Source: Molanna angustata (lineage: Eukaryota; Arthropoda; Insecta; Trichoptera; Molannidae). Taken from it: DNA of 64,000 nucleotides. The notes beneath the pieces are model-generated. The model was given only the letters and a program-made list of their open reading frames with translations, ran no database searches and was not told the DNA's origin. The number at the start of each line of letters is the position of its first letter. Positions within the stretch are counted from its first letter, which is position 1. The position numbers and the translations under genes were made by a program. Positions 35,732-45,045 of the stretch are shown here, piece by piece. The DNA lies in the NCBI GenBank assembly GCA_963576475.1, contig OY754981.1, positions 29,860,132 through 29,924,131 of the forward strand, written 5' to 3'.

Positions 35732-37002
35732 ACATTCATCCTTGTGGATTAATACAATTGTAATAAAATTTATAATATAAATTGCATTATGTCCTATTCT
35801 GATTCGTTTCAGAGTTTTGAAAAGAATAATATTTTATTTATTGAAAACTCGGCAAATTTTGAATATAACTTGATAAATTTATTTTGTATTCAAAAAGTCT
35901 GATTTTTCCCATAGCAAAAAAAGGTAAATAGAATATTCTTTATTATTTTTAACTTTACGACACTTTAATAACCAAATATACATTGTTATATCGGAGTTAA
36001 TGGCTGTTAAAATACTGCGCTACCATGGCGGTACTTTTCATACACTTCCTAAAATAATACACTTTCAGTCCTATTGTCAAACAGATACCTACACATTTTT
36101 ACGATATTTAAAATGTTCTATATGTTTCATATCAATTTATCACATTTTTATGATTCAAGCACTTCACTTTTATATAACTTTCTCGTCACCGTGATAATAT
36201 ATTTAAATCACTTTATAAATATCTATTGCTATAATAATAATTATTCAAGATAGCACTCATTGTTCCTTTATATGTTTACAACATATATATTTTTATCTAT
36301 GTATCTACCATTAATATTACATTTATACTCCAAACAGTCCATTTATATATATTTTTTTATACATATTTAAGCGAAGAAAGAACATTTAAACCCAACAAGA
36401 TTGCTTACAAGAAAATATTGATAGAGTGTAATATTTCACATAGCAAACATTGAGAATGAAAATCTATATATGTAGTAAGGGGATGAAACTTGAAAATTCA
36501 CTTATTGCCATTTTATAAATTAAGAAAGTACTAAAATACATAATTTTATTTCGCAAGACAATATAGTAAAACAAACCATCACATGGTTTCCCTATTTAAT
36601 ATCAAAGATATTAATTTATGTCTAGTCATTGTCTTCTTCCAATTTTATGTTACTGTGCTATTTTAAACAATACTCAGCTCTCATTTTTATGTAAGGTCAT
36701 CTATAAAAAAACCTTTTATCTAAATAAAATTTTACTTGCGGATGTTAAAACTAGAACAGAAGACGCTACATGAAAAGGGCATACCAGTTGGTTATGTTCA
36801 CCTGGTCAATGAGAGATATGGCATGATGGTATATATTTAATTAACATGTAATCTTTTGTTACACTGTTATTGAGTGAAATAACAAATTTCGTCCCCCCCT
36901 CATTATTGATGTTTTAATAATATTATTATTTCTATATTTGTGTTATAAAGCATAACTAATAATATGTTGTTATTAAAATGAATTGTTTGTTATAATACTT
37001 AC

Positions 37003-37451
37003 ACTGTATTATCAACAGCTACACTGATATATTGACTGTCACTAGTGTTTATAAAATTATTCATTTCGTTCAATTGATTTTTACTGTGCCCGTTTTGCAC
37101 GGCAAACGCGTTGGATTCATTCTGCAGATGGTCTTTTGCTGCGTCTCCGTTTGACGGCTTCGAAGTGCCGTTCTGGAAGGTCGAGTTCAGACCGTTAGAC
37201 TCTGCCTCCTGTTTTAGTGGGACCATGGTCGCTTGGTTGTGGGGAGCGTTGTGGTTGAACAGCGCTTCTTCTCTCTCTCTGACGGACAATTCATACGCAG
37301 AGGTGCTGTCAAGCTGCTGGGTGCTGTTCTTCTCTGAGGACAGAATCTCCTGCTGTTTGACAATCTCCTCAGTGGCCAGTTTGTTCTCGATGGACTTCTG
37401 TTCGACGTCTTCCAGGCTTTTGTTTTCTTCTGTCGGACTCTTGTCTCCGTC
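37003..37451 (-). CDS. ens: Ensconsin exon, acidic Gln/Asn-rich region after the kinesin-binding helix
   Basis: Acceptor ATATTTTTCAG then GACGGAGACAAG; it enters in phase 0 and leaves in phase 2 at GTAAGT. It encodes about 149 residues starting DGDKSPTEENKSLEDVEQ, rich in Glu, Gln, Asn and Ser and mostly disordered in appearance, ending NTSDSQYISVAVDNT. If the donor is not used, the frame stops almost at once (Val, then TAA at 36999-37001), so a shorter isoform ending VDNTV is possible through intron retention or alternative polyadenylation. It follows the MAP7 helix exons directly and in frame. Confidence 0.85.
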
Positions 37452-37770
37452 CTGAAAAATATAATTTATTATAGCAATTTTTATAAAAAGTATAGATACT
37501 AAAATAATCTCATAGACAGTCACTACGTGATGAAAGACAAATTGATAAACAAAATCAATTAAATATCTTATGCTTTACTTTAATATTAAATCAATACGTA
37601 AATCAAACAGGGGGGCAAGTCTGGTCAAACGGTGGAATGAAAACTATCCATTTAGATATATGATTTTGAAAATTTTCTATATAGAATACTCTTGCACACA
37701 TTCTCGATTAATATTCTCATTTCTTATTCAGTCACACATTGTTTTACCACACATTATTTGTTTTATTGAC
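37452..37770 (-). other. ens: Ensconsin intron with half of a MITE
   Basis: Short 319-bp intron. Positions 37608-37690 carry the left end of MITE family A (CAGGGGGGCAAGTCTGGTCA). Confidence 0.8.
37608..37690 (+). mobile_element. Foldback MITE family A, left half
   Basis: CAGGGGGGCAAGTCTGGTCA, then AACGGTGGAATGAAAAC and ATCCATTTAGATATATG, matches the left end of the copy at 59840-60028. The right half is absent. Confidence 0.7.
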
Positions 37771-37989
37771 CTTTTTCTGTTTGGCTTGTCTGGTCCGCAA
37801 CATGATTGCCTCTACTCTCTTCCTACGTGCTTCCCTCTCTTCCTCTTCTCTCCTGAGTCTCTCGACCGTCTCCTTGCGCACTCTCTCAGCCTCCTCCCTG
37901 GCTCTGGCTTCGGCGGCCTCCCTTTCGGCACGAGCCTTCACCTCTTGTTCACGCTTCAAGTTCTCTTCCTCCACACGACGCTGAGCCTC
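37771..37989 (-). CDS. ens: Ensconsin exon, end of the C-terminal MAP7 helix
   Basis: Acceptor TGTTCATTTTGTAG; 73 complete codons, phase 0 to phase 0, donor GTCAAT. It encodes EAQRRVEEENLKREQEVKAR and continues through a highly charged helix ending RRKRVEAIMLRTRQAKQKK. The REARRKRVEAIMLRTRQ segment is the most conserved signature of the MAP7 family. This coiled-coil domain binds the kinesin-1 stalk in flies and vertebrates. GC content is well above that of the flanking introns. Confidence 0.93.
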
Positions 37990-39211
37990 CTACAAAATGA
38001 ACATAAGTTACAATTAATACACTTACACACCGTGGTCCCAGTTAGATGTGTTAAGAGAAATATAAAACATCAGCGTGCCTACTGGATGATTGTGTATTTC
38101 GATAACCCCGTGTGAAAAGGAGATGACGTTTGAAATTTATGAAGGTATAAGCTGTAATATATCATGGTCTGTTATAAATATAAAACAAACATTGCACCTT
38201 TCCAAACGGAGTTATCGAAATCTGCATTTACCCAGGTGAACAATTCTTATAACACAAATGTATAGGAAATATTTTGTCCTTAATCTGTTAGGTTAAAGCA
38301 GGGTTTGCAATAATCCAATATTTCATAGATTATACCTATTTCATAGATATTTGGTAGTTATAATTATAAACAGCTTAATTTTAATCGTAATGCATTTAAC
38401 AACAAAGAAAGGTATATGACTGTCTAACCCATCGGTAATACATTGGTTTTAACCACACTTAAAAGATAACAATAAACTAAAACCAAGTATTTTTATATAT
38501 TTGTAATATATCTACATACAATGGAGTTCTATCAAGAATAAATTGTCGATCGACAAACTAAACTTAGTCACATTTTATACATGAAATATCATTTTCAATA
38601 CTAATTATAATCACTGTTGAATTGAAAAATAGCAATGAGTGTTTCCAAGGACAGAAGTGTTTTAAATAATAATACCTAGACATATCCTATTAGGAAAAGA
38701 GTTTGAAAAATTTTATGTTTTAATTCTTCAACATGAAAGGGTTGTTAAAATTGTAACGAGTGAAAAACTCTATACTTAAGACAGCGATATAAATATGATT
38801 AAATTGTTTTTGCCTACTTCAAATATTTTTTTTTTACTTTATTATATAGTTTTTTTTCTAAGTATGTATATAATTGTTTTTATTCTTCCATTCTTTATCA
38901 GCTTTAAGAGGGAGGCGATGTTGTATTGGATTATGTTTTGTATGTATTATATTGTTTTTATTCTTCCATTCTTTATCAGCTTTAAGAGGGAGGCGATGTT
39001 GTATTGGATTATGTTTTGTATGTATTATATTGTTTTTATTCTTCCATTCTTTATCAGCTTTAAGAGGGAGGCGATGTTGTATTGGATTATGTTTTGTATG
39101 TATTATATTGTTTTTAATATATGTAATTTTTGTATTGTAATAAATAAATGATTCTGTATTTCGATGTGTGTAAAAGGCAATTAATTGATGGTTTAAATAA
39201 ATAATATATAC
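37990..39211 (-). other. ens: Ensconsin intron with a 79-bp tandem array
   Basis: 1,222 bp. AT-rich unique sequence at 37990-38860 and the tandem array at 38867-39125. No exon seen. Confidence 0.8.
38867..39125. repeat. Tandem array, 79-bp unit, about 3.2 copies
   Basis: Unit contains TTTTTATTCTTCCATTCTTT, ATCAGCTTTAAGAGGGAGGC and GATGTTGTATTGGATTATGT. The copies appear identical. Because 79 is not a multiple of three, all three plus-strand frames pass through it, which explains several overlapping spurious open frames. Confidence 0.95.
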
Positions 39212-39350
39212 CTGAATAGCCTGTTGTAGTCTTTCTTCCTCAGCACGTCTCTGTAGTTCTGACAGACGGATTGTCTCTTCCTCCAACTTACGTTGCCTTT
39301 CCTCTTCCTGTCTCTGTCTTTCCTCTTCCTCCTCAGCTTCTTTTTCCAAT
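39212..39350 (-). CDS. ens: Ensconsin exon, middle of the C-terminal MAP7 helix
   Basis: Acceptor AAATTGTTATAG; enters in phase 2 (completing an Arg codon) and leaves in phase 0 at GTATAT. It encodes LEKEAEEEEERQRQEEERQR then KLEEETIRLSELQRRAEEER and LQQAIQ. It is almost pure Glu/Arg/Gln and strongly predicted to be coiled coil, as in the MAP7 C-terminal domain (Pfam MAP7). In frame with both neighbours. Confidence 0.93.
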
Positions 39351-39777
39351 CTATAACAATTTACACAGTACAATATTGAATATTAACTCATTTAAAAACT
39401 GCTTATCATAACACTGAAGCTATAACAGTTTTCTATAAGTGATAAAAACAAAAAAAAATAATATTATTAAGCGTATTTGAAAACGTCATGCATGTTTCTT
39501 GATAAAAATGTTGACAATAGAGATTGCCTGATGGTAATTAACCCATCTTTGTGCAGTTGGTGTACATAAAGTCAAGCTATTATGGAAAAAAATGCTCAGG
39601 TTCTTAGCATATTAAATTTTTAGTTCATTTAGGAAACTCTTGTTACCTAAGCTCCATCATTATTCTAGATTTTATTTAGAATTTTTTATATCAATTTTAT
39701 ACAGTCAAAATAATGTTTTGAGATAAAGATGAAAAAATGAATGTTTGAACTTGTAGTAAAATAATTTATAATATAAC
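39351..39777 (-). other. ens: Ensconsin intron
   Basis: 427 bp, AT-rich. A decayed LINE tail (GATTGCCTGATGGTAATTAA) lies at about 39520-39560 on the plus strand. Confidence 0.8.
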
Positions 39778-39901
39778 CTTAATCTCTCCTTTTCAGCTTG
39801 TCTCTCAGCTTCTTCCCGAGCCAGTCTTCTTCTTTCAGCCAAAGCGGCTTTAGCTTCCACTTCTGTTGTTATAACACCTCTACTGCGAGCTGACATTGAT
39901 G
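39778..39901 (-). CDS. ens: Ensconsin exon, start of the C-terminal MAP7 helix
   Basis: Acceptor TATGTTTTTTTCAG; phase 1 in, phase 2 out (donor GTTATA). It encodes SMSARSRGVITTEVEAKAAL, AERRRLAREEAERQAEKERL. The EAKAALAERRRLAREEAERQ stretch corresponds to the beginning of the conserved MAP7 C-terminal coiled coil (EATRLLAEKRRQAREQ-like in vertebrates). The exon is rich in Ala, Arg and Glu and clearly more GC-rich than the introns. Confidence 0.92.
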
Positions 39902-40064
39902 CTGAAAAAAACATAATATTCAACAATTACATATCACATATCAATGAAACTATACTCAATAAACAGAACTCTGCAAAATAATTTATAACTTTTGATGTGG
40001 AACGAAAAATTTCAATCTGGTAAAGTTGTGGGGATTAAAATTGAATAAAACCAAACTTAAGAGG

Positions 40065-40510
40065 GCATATAACACTAAATCTAGTGACTGAAAGGATGGT
40101 ATATTAAAACCGCCTAATACACTATAAAGTAAAGTATTAGTAAGGGTAACTATCACATGCATTAAAAATTGTTTTTATATGATTTAAATTATCTGAAGCC
40201 CAAAATTTGTTATTTTTTTTGCAATTCAAGAACAAACCTGACTTGAAATGAAAAAAAAAGTATCGCAAACTTTCACTTTGATTTTATGCACTCTTTAACC
40301 ACATTAAATATTTATTTGTCTAAGACACAAAGTTACTGAGTAATTTGAATAAAAAAAACTGTAAAGTAGGATATTTTTAATATTTTTTTAAGAGAATTTA
40401 TGCTCATTTTTAAAATTGTGTGATGAACATTCCCTAGAGAAATGTTGAAAATACTAAGAAACACACTGTTTAACATTTGTTTCTTAGAAGGCCCATATAA
40501 CACTTATTCA
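40065..40510 (-). repeat. Dispersed repeat family C, inverted copy
   Basis: Reverse-complement match to 4340-4770. The two edges read AGAGGGCATATAACACT and AGAAGGCCCATATAACACTT, i.e. similar words in direct orientation, which could be short direct terminal repeats or a partial duplication of the target. Confidence 0.75.
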
Positions 40511-40741
40511 CATCCCTAAATATTAAACAAAATTAACAATAATTATTGATATTGGCTAATTGGTGATTTCTCTTCTTCCAGCCTAGAGAAGCAAGATTTG
40601 CATGAGAAACATTTTTGAATAAATATCTCTTCTGCCGGAAATCATTTCACAAAATGCTAAATGTCTGTTACTCTAATACCTGAGCATTGAAAATGAAGTA
40701 TAACTCTAAAAAACAATTTAATATTTCATATCTGGAGTTGT

Positions 40742-40834
40742 AAGAAATTGACATATGGCAATAAACTTGCCACTTGCGCAGGGTACAATGAATGAAGGGT
40801 ACAATTATAATTATTATTATTAATATTAATATAC
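40742..40834 (+). mobile_element. LINE/SINE 3' tail abutting an ens splice donor
   Basis: Reads CATATGGCAATAAACTTGCC, ACTTGCGCAGGGTACAATGA and then an AT-rich run with ATTATTATT. Its end lies at the ens donor, so the first intron bases on the minus strand (GTATATTAATATTAATAATA) look like the tail. Same family and orientation as 26346-26418. Confidence 0.7.
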
Positions 40835-41342
40835 CTGTCATATCAGTGTTTTCTAACAAATCCGCTCCTAAATTAGCTTCCTGTTGTTTGCTTTCAACTT
40901 TCGCTGTTGGCTCAGGTGTTTCTTCCTTCACGCTCATTTTCTCAATTTCTTCCACAAGAGGTTCCACTACAATCTGTGAATGCATGCTGTCGTCTTCTTT
41001 GACCGTAACTGTCTCCACTACGGTCTTGTTAACTTCCACATTACCGTTGTCCTCGACAGTTGTTGTTGTAGTTGTCTTAACTTCAGTTTCCATCTGTCCA
41101 TTTTCATCTTTGGTAACTTGTTTGACTGTTTCTGTGATGGTCGAGACAGAAGCTTCCGAAATGTCAGTCTGTCCGTCAGATATCTCTGCTGTTTGGGTCT
41201 GTGTGACGATTGTTGTCTCTACGTTGCCATCCTGGAACTGTTCAACTGTGACAGACTCCTGAACATCTTCCAGAGCGACAGGTGGAAGTTCAGTAGCTGG
41301 AGATTGTAGAGGAGTAGTGCGTGGAGTGAGACGGGGAGATGA
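40835..41342 (-). CDS. ens: Ensconsin exon, long Thr/Val/Glu-rich linker
   Basis: Acceptor TTTAATATTTCAG; phase 0 in, phase 1 out (donor GTATAT). The largest exon in the window: about 169 residues, SSPRLTPRTTPLQSPATELP then a Thr/Val/Glu/Gln-rich segment (VEQFQDGNVETTIVTQTQTA, TETVKQVTKDENGQMETEVK, a TTTTTT run, KTVVETVTVKEDD) and ENTDMT at the end. It looks like a disordered linker between the two MAP7 coiled coils, where family members vary greatly. No enzyme-like motif. Confidence 0.9.
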
Positions 41343-41711
41343 CTGAAATATTAAATAGCGAAATATCAAAATATGAAATAAAATAAACTGTTAATCAAAG
41401 GAAGCAAAATGAAATTTTTACAAGAGTGTAAAAAGTCATATAGGTTTATAAATGGTGACTGACTTCTAGAAAAGATATTGAATGTGACATATAATTTCTA
41501 TATTTGTAAAAATATGATAATTAACCAATTAATAGCAAATTGACAGCAAATTATTTTTTTAAGGGGAGAATTGCCATAAAAAAATATGAAGACTGTATAC
41601 ATATCAGCATAACTTATAATAGAAAGAGATTGTGGTATTCAATTTCATATTGAATTGACAGTGAAGAAAGTTCTGATTAAGAAATCAAACAGAAAATATT
41701 ATGTTGTATAC
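41343..41711 (-). other. ens: Ensconsin intron
   Basis: 369 bp, AT-rich, no repeat recognised. Confidence 0.85.
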
Positions 41712-41875
41712 CTTGACAGCACCACCTTTGTGTGCCCTCTTGGGTACCTCTGGTTTGTCTGATGTTGGAGTCGGAGGCTGTGGCACCTTCTTACCACTGC
41801 CGGCCGAGTGAACTCGAGGTAGCGGAGGTTTCTCCGCACGAACACCGACTGGTTTGCCGTCTGCACCCACTGTAT
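41712..41875 (-). CDS. ens: Ensconsin exon, Pro-rich linker
   Basis: Acceptor CAATAATAATTTCAG; phase 1 in, phase 0 out (donor GTATAC). It encodes TVGADGKPVGVRAEKPPLPR, VHSAGSGKKVPQPPTPTSDK and PEVPKRAHKGGAVK. The Pro-rich PPLPR and PQPPTPTS segments are possible SH3-ligand or phosphorylation sites. This is an inference from composition only. Confidence 0.9.
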
Positions 41876-42649
41876 CTGAAATTATTATTGTTTTGTAAAC
41901 AATTGTCAGCACATATTACAAGAGGAGAGTTCTATGTTTAGTGACAACTGATTCAAACAAACCATTGTTTCCAGCAGAGCTGCTAGCGAGAATTGCTGCT
42001 AGTAATAATTTCTCCACAATAAGAAATCCAACTAGGAAGCTGCCTACATAAGTCAACAACACAAAGCTGTACCATGACAGATGACTGATTATGATAATTT
42101 AGATTCATAAAATTTTGCATAAAAATACTTCTTTCTAATCCATATTTTGTAGTGTGTTCACTATAATAACTCCTTTTGTGTTTTTTTGTTGGTAAGATTT
42201 TTTAATGTTATCAGATGTAAGTATATATAACGTTGTCATTTTGCCAGATGTGACAATATATATGTAGATAACGCTATATTGGGTAAATTAATTCTGTAGT
42301 ATTCATCACAAAGTAAGAATAATTGATTCTTGACATAACCCCAAAAACAATAAAATTTATGTATAAAAACAGTCTCCGTAAATTTACAGAGTAGCGAAAT
42401 ATTTAAAATGCTAGCGACTCCGTAGAATTATATTTGCTAGATTGTCAATTCAGCAAACTTACCAAAACAGGAGTTATTATAATGAATACATAATTGTATA
42501 AATAGCAATTTTATCTAAAAACTAGCAACAAATTAGGTACATGTGAAATATTATTTTCATTTTTATTTATCAGTAAGTGAATACTTTGATATCGCTTATT
42601 GCTTTGATCTGCTGAACATACTACATTAACTATCCCCATTCACAACACT

Positions 42650-43020
42650 GAATTTTTCAGCTCTTCTTTTGAAGTGCGTTTAGCAAGACTCTGGAATAAT
42701 TTGAGTCCTAATATAACTTCGTCAAACTCGCTTTCCATTTTCAAGAAAATACTAAAAGCAGGGATATCTCTCCGAAAATACCTGATCCATCTCCTTTTCC
42801 TTCCTTCCCTTTGCTACGTAATATTTATCCCTAAACACCCGATCTTGATTTCCTCTTCTTGTTCCTTCCCAATCCCTTTTTTGTTGCCATGATGTTTTTC
42901 TTTTTTGTAGCTTTCATTTTTTGTTGATGTACATGTATAATTCTGTCACTCTGTAATCTGGTTGGTTGGAAGAAATTGCCTAATGGCAATAAGCCCGCCA
43001 GTGTGCATTATATTTGTTTA
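42650..43020 (+). pseudogene. LINE 3' fragment: reverse-transcriptase C-terminus plus tail
   Basis: The frame reads EVRLARLWNNLSPNITSSNS then LSIFKKILK, the RLWN.LP..I....SL..FK pattern that closes Jockey-group LINE proteins. Downstream, GTTGGAAGAAATTGCCTAAT and GGCAATAAGCCCGCCAGTG match the tail found on its own at 12170-12255, 26346-26418 and 40742-40834. The catalytic domain is missing (5' truncation). Confidence 0.75.
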
Positions 43021-43126
43021 TATTACATATGTACAAAAAGTTAAATATATAAATATAATTTATAATATTTTTTTATTAAAGTTTTATTAATATAGCATTT
43101 TATTTGATAATATTTATCAAATATCC

Positions 43127-43169
43127 ACTATGTTAATACAAAAACTTAATGTTTTTGTATTAACATAGT
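43127..43169. repeat. Perfect 19-bp hairpin
   Basis: ACTATGTTAATACAAAAAC, loop TTAAT, GTTTTTGTATTAACATAGT. A fully matched stem in intronic DNA. A second short palindrome (TGATAATATTTATCA) lies about 10 bp upstream. Function unknown. Confidence 0.9.
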
Positions 43170-43390
43170 AAAAATAAAATTAATGTTTTTTCTCTCAAGT
43201 GAGTTTTATAATACGTACTTATACTTGGCCATAAAATATACACATCAATATTTTAAAATACTTTGTAATATAATACTACTAAGTATCGTAGACAACTATG
43301 TCAAATGATGGACCATCCAAGATGCTTTGACACAAATATTGTTAGTAAATTTGGAATATGATATCTGTAAAATAAGTTAACAAAACGCAC

Positions 43391-43615
43391 TTGTTTTAAC
43401 ATGAGGTGGTGTAGTGACACCTGTTCCCGCAATGGATGCTGGCCTGGGTCTCCTGGGAGCAGCCCTCGGTCTCCTGTTGACCAGGGCCCCAGTCACTGAA
43501 GAAGTCATCACAGAGGTGGAAGTTGCTGCAGAACCAGTCATAGAGGCAGAAGACAGAGAACTGCCGGGACGCGAAGGGCTGCTTGGAGTTATTTCCCCAG
43601 AACGCAATCCCGATG
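43391..43615 (-). CDS. ens: Ensconsin exon, Ser/Thr/Pro/Arg-rich basic region
   Basis: Acceptor ATATGTCTGTTCAG; phase 1 in, phase 1 out (donor GTGCGT). It encodes about 75 residues: SGLRSGEITPSSPSRPGSSL, a Ser/Thr/Ala-rich stretch (TGSAATSTSVMTSSVTGA), then the very basic VNRRPRAAPRRPRPASIAG and TPPHVKT. Basic, Pro-rich segments between the coiled coils are typical of MAP7 proteins and may add microtubule affinity. High GC compared with introns. Confidence 0.9.
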
Positions 43616-43821
43616 CTGAACAGACATATGATAGTAAGTATCAAAGAAGTAAATAACTGTTGATTGTTTAATTTTACATAAAAATATAATTATAATTGAA
43701 TATATTTAATAACATTCTTCCAAATATTCAGTGTTTGCAGCACAAAAATTACATCACATGACAATATTATATATCTTGTTAATTTTGTCGACGGATAATT
43801 CGTGGTGAAACTCCATTATAC

Positions 43822-45045
43822 TAGGTATAAATGAAAACACTAATTAGTTTTAGTTTCACTATATAATTTTAACACTGGCACTGACCGGTATCGATCTGAA
43901 GATCATCGTCAGAGTGCGCGAAAATGAAAGTAAACAGAGTTTAAATAGATATGACTGAAATATTGGTACACAACCTTTTTTTTTTTTTTTTGTAAAGTAC
44001 TATCAGTTCGATTAGTATTGCCAGAAAGAACTGATGAAGAAAACTGGCAAACAAAACAGTATGGTAAATATGTGTGATGTATACAAAGTTTAGCAATGTT
44101 GAAGTAGAAAGAAAAACTGATTTTACATTATACAATATAGAAACGAATTATAAGAAATATAAATATTATTGAGTATCCAGAGGTTGTGTATCCATGTAGT
44201 GAAGACCAAATGTGTGCAGGTATCTGAAACAAAGAGAGTGGCCGGCAGTAAAATTCTTTATATCGAAAGTAAACAAACAATAAAGGATAAGTGTTGGAAT
44301 AACCCCACATTAACTGTATATAATGTAGATTGTTTAAAATATCGGTTTTAATAACGGTGAAGGGGAGAAGTCTGTCTGTAAATTTATCAAAGTTTTGCTG
44401 TTATCACATTTCAAACGATTTATTTCTAAGATCTCCAAACGATCTAGTTTTTTACCTTTAGGGTTAATATGTAAAATTTTGGTATTACTATCGATGGAGA
44501 AGTCATGACCAAACTCGTTAAGATGTGCAGCAAAGTTGGATGAGTCCTGATTAAGTCTTTTACAACGTAAATGTTCATTAATACGGATCTTAAATTGTCT
44601 TCCCGTTTGGCCGATGTATACACTTGGACAGGAACCACATGCTAAAGAATATATACCGTTATTTTCAATGGGGTCTATTTTATCTTTATTGTTAATGAGC
44701 ATTTTGCCTAATGTTTTTGGATTATAAAAAGCTATATTTTTCCCTGATTTTTTAATAACGTTACCTGCTTTTACGGACGAATTTCCTATGTATGCTAATT
44801 TAATCCATTTATCTGATTTTAAAGATTTTATAGTTAATCCAGGGGCTATGTTTCTGAGAAGGTTTTTCTTTTTCTTTTTTCTTATTAAGTCATTAATTAA
44901 TTTAACTTTATATCCGTTGTTTAGTGCTAAATTATAAATAATATTGAGTTCGTTATCATAATTTATTTTTGACATAGGTACATTAAAAAGTCTGTGTATT
45001 AATGAGTGGAATGTAGACAATTTGTGAGAGTTGTGATGTCTCGAG
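43822..45045 (-). mobile_element. Penelope-like element, inverted 3' arm
   Basis: Exact inverted counterpart of 45485-46708, also 1,224 bp. It encodes on the minus strand (45020-44334) the same 228 C-terminal residues as the sense copy: linker, then the GIY-YIG endonuclease with GIYSLACGSCPSVYIGQTGR and QFKIRINEHLRC. The reading frame is intact and identical in protein sequence to the other arm, so the structure formed recently or is kept identical by gene conversion. The reverse transcriptase is absent. Inverted or direct partial copies next to a full copy are known for Penelope elements. Confidence 0.93.
43878..43917 (-). ncRNA. Hammerhead ribozyme-like motif in the inverted PLE arm
   Basis: Mirror copy of the motif at 46613-46652, on the minus strand: stem I GCACT/AGTGC, core CTGACGA (complement at 43906-43912), a GATC-TTCA-GATC stem II, GATA, a palindromic ACCGGT stem III and a GTC cleavage triplet. 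Hammerheads in Penelope-like elements are established. The canonical GAAA is GATA here, so activity is uncertain. Confidence 0.6.

Larger units (their letters stand above)
26703..37002 (-). other. ens: Ensconsin intron of about 10.3 kb
   Basis: Very AT-rich. Contents that I recognise: repeat family E copies at 28280-28392 and 32612-32705, the TTAA-flanked foldback element at 30033-30744, a SINE at 34528-34740 and a hairpin element at 35600-35731. An (AT)n run is at 28853-28870. No coding exon was recognised, although regulatory sequence could be present. Confidence 0.7.
39902..40834 (-). other. ens: Ensconsin intron with two repeats
   Basis: Contains repeat family C (40065-40510) and a LINE/SINE tail (40742-40834) that reaches the splice donor of the upstream exon. 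Confidence 0.8.
41876..43390 (-). other. ens: Ensconsin intron with LINE fragment and hairpin
   Basis: 1,515 bp. Contains the plus-strand LINE 3' fragment at 42650-43020 and the perfect hairpin at 43127-43169. Confidence 0.8.

Noticed and set aside
38795..39151. Plus-strand open frame with repeated YIVFILPFF-type peptide
   Set aside because: It is produced by the 79-bp tandem array, which keeps all three frames open; no coding evidence.
44020..44050. Second hammerhead candidate (CTGATGA followed by GAAAA)
   Set aside because: It is on the antisense strand of the element, and the flanking TGCCAG/CTGGCA pair is in the wrong order for stems II and III.
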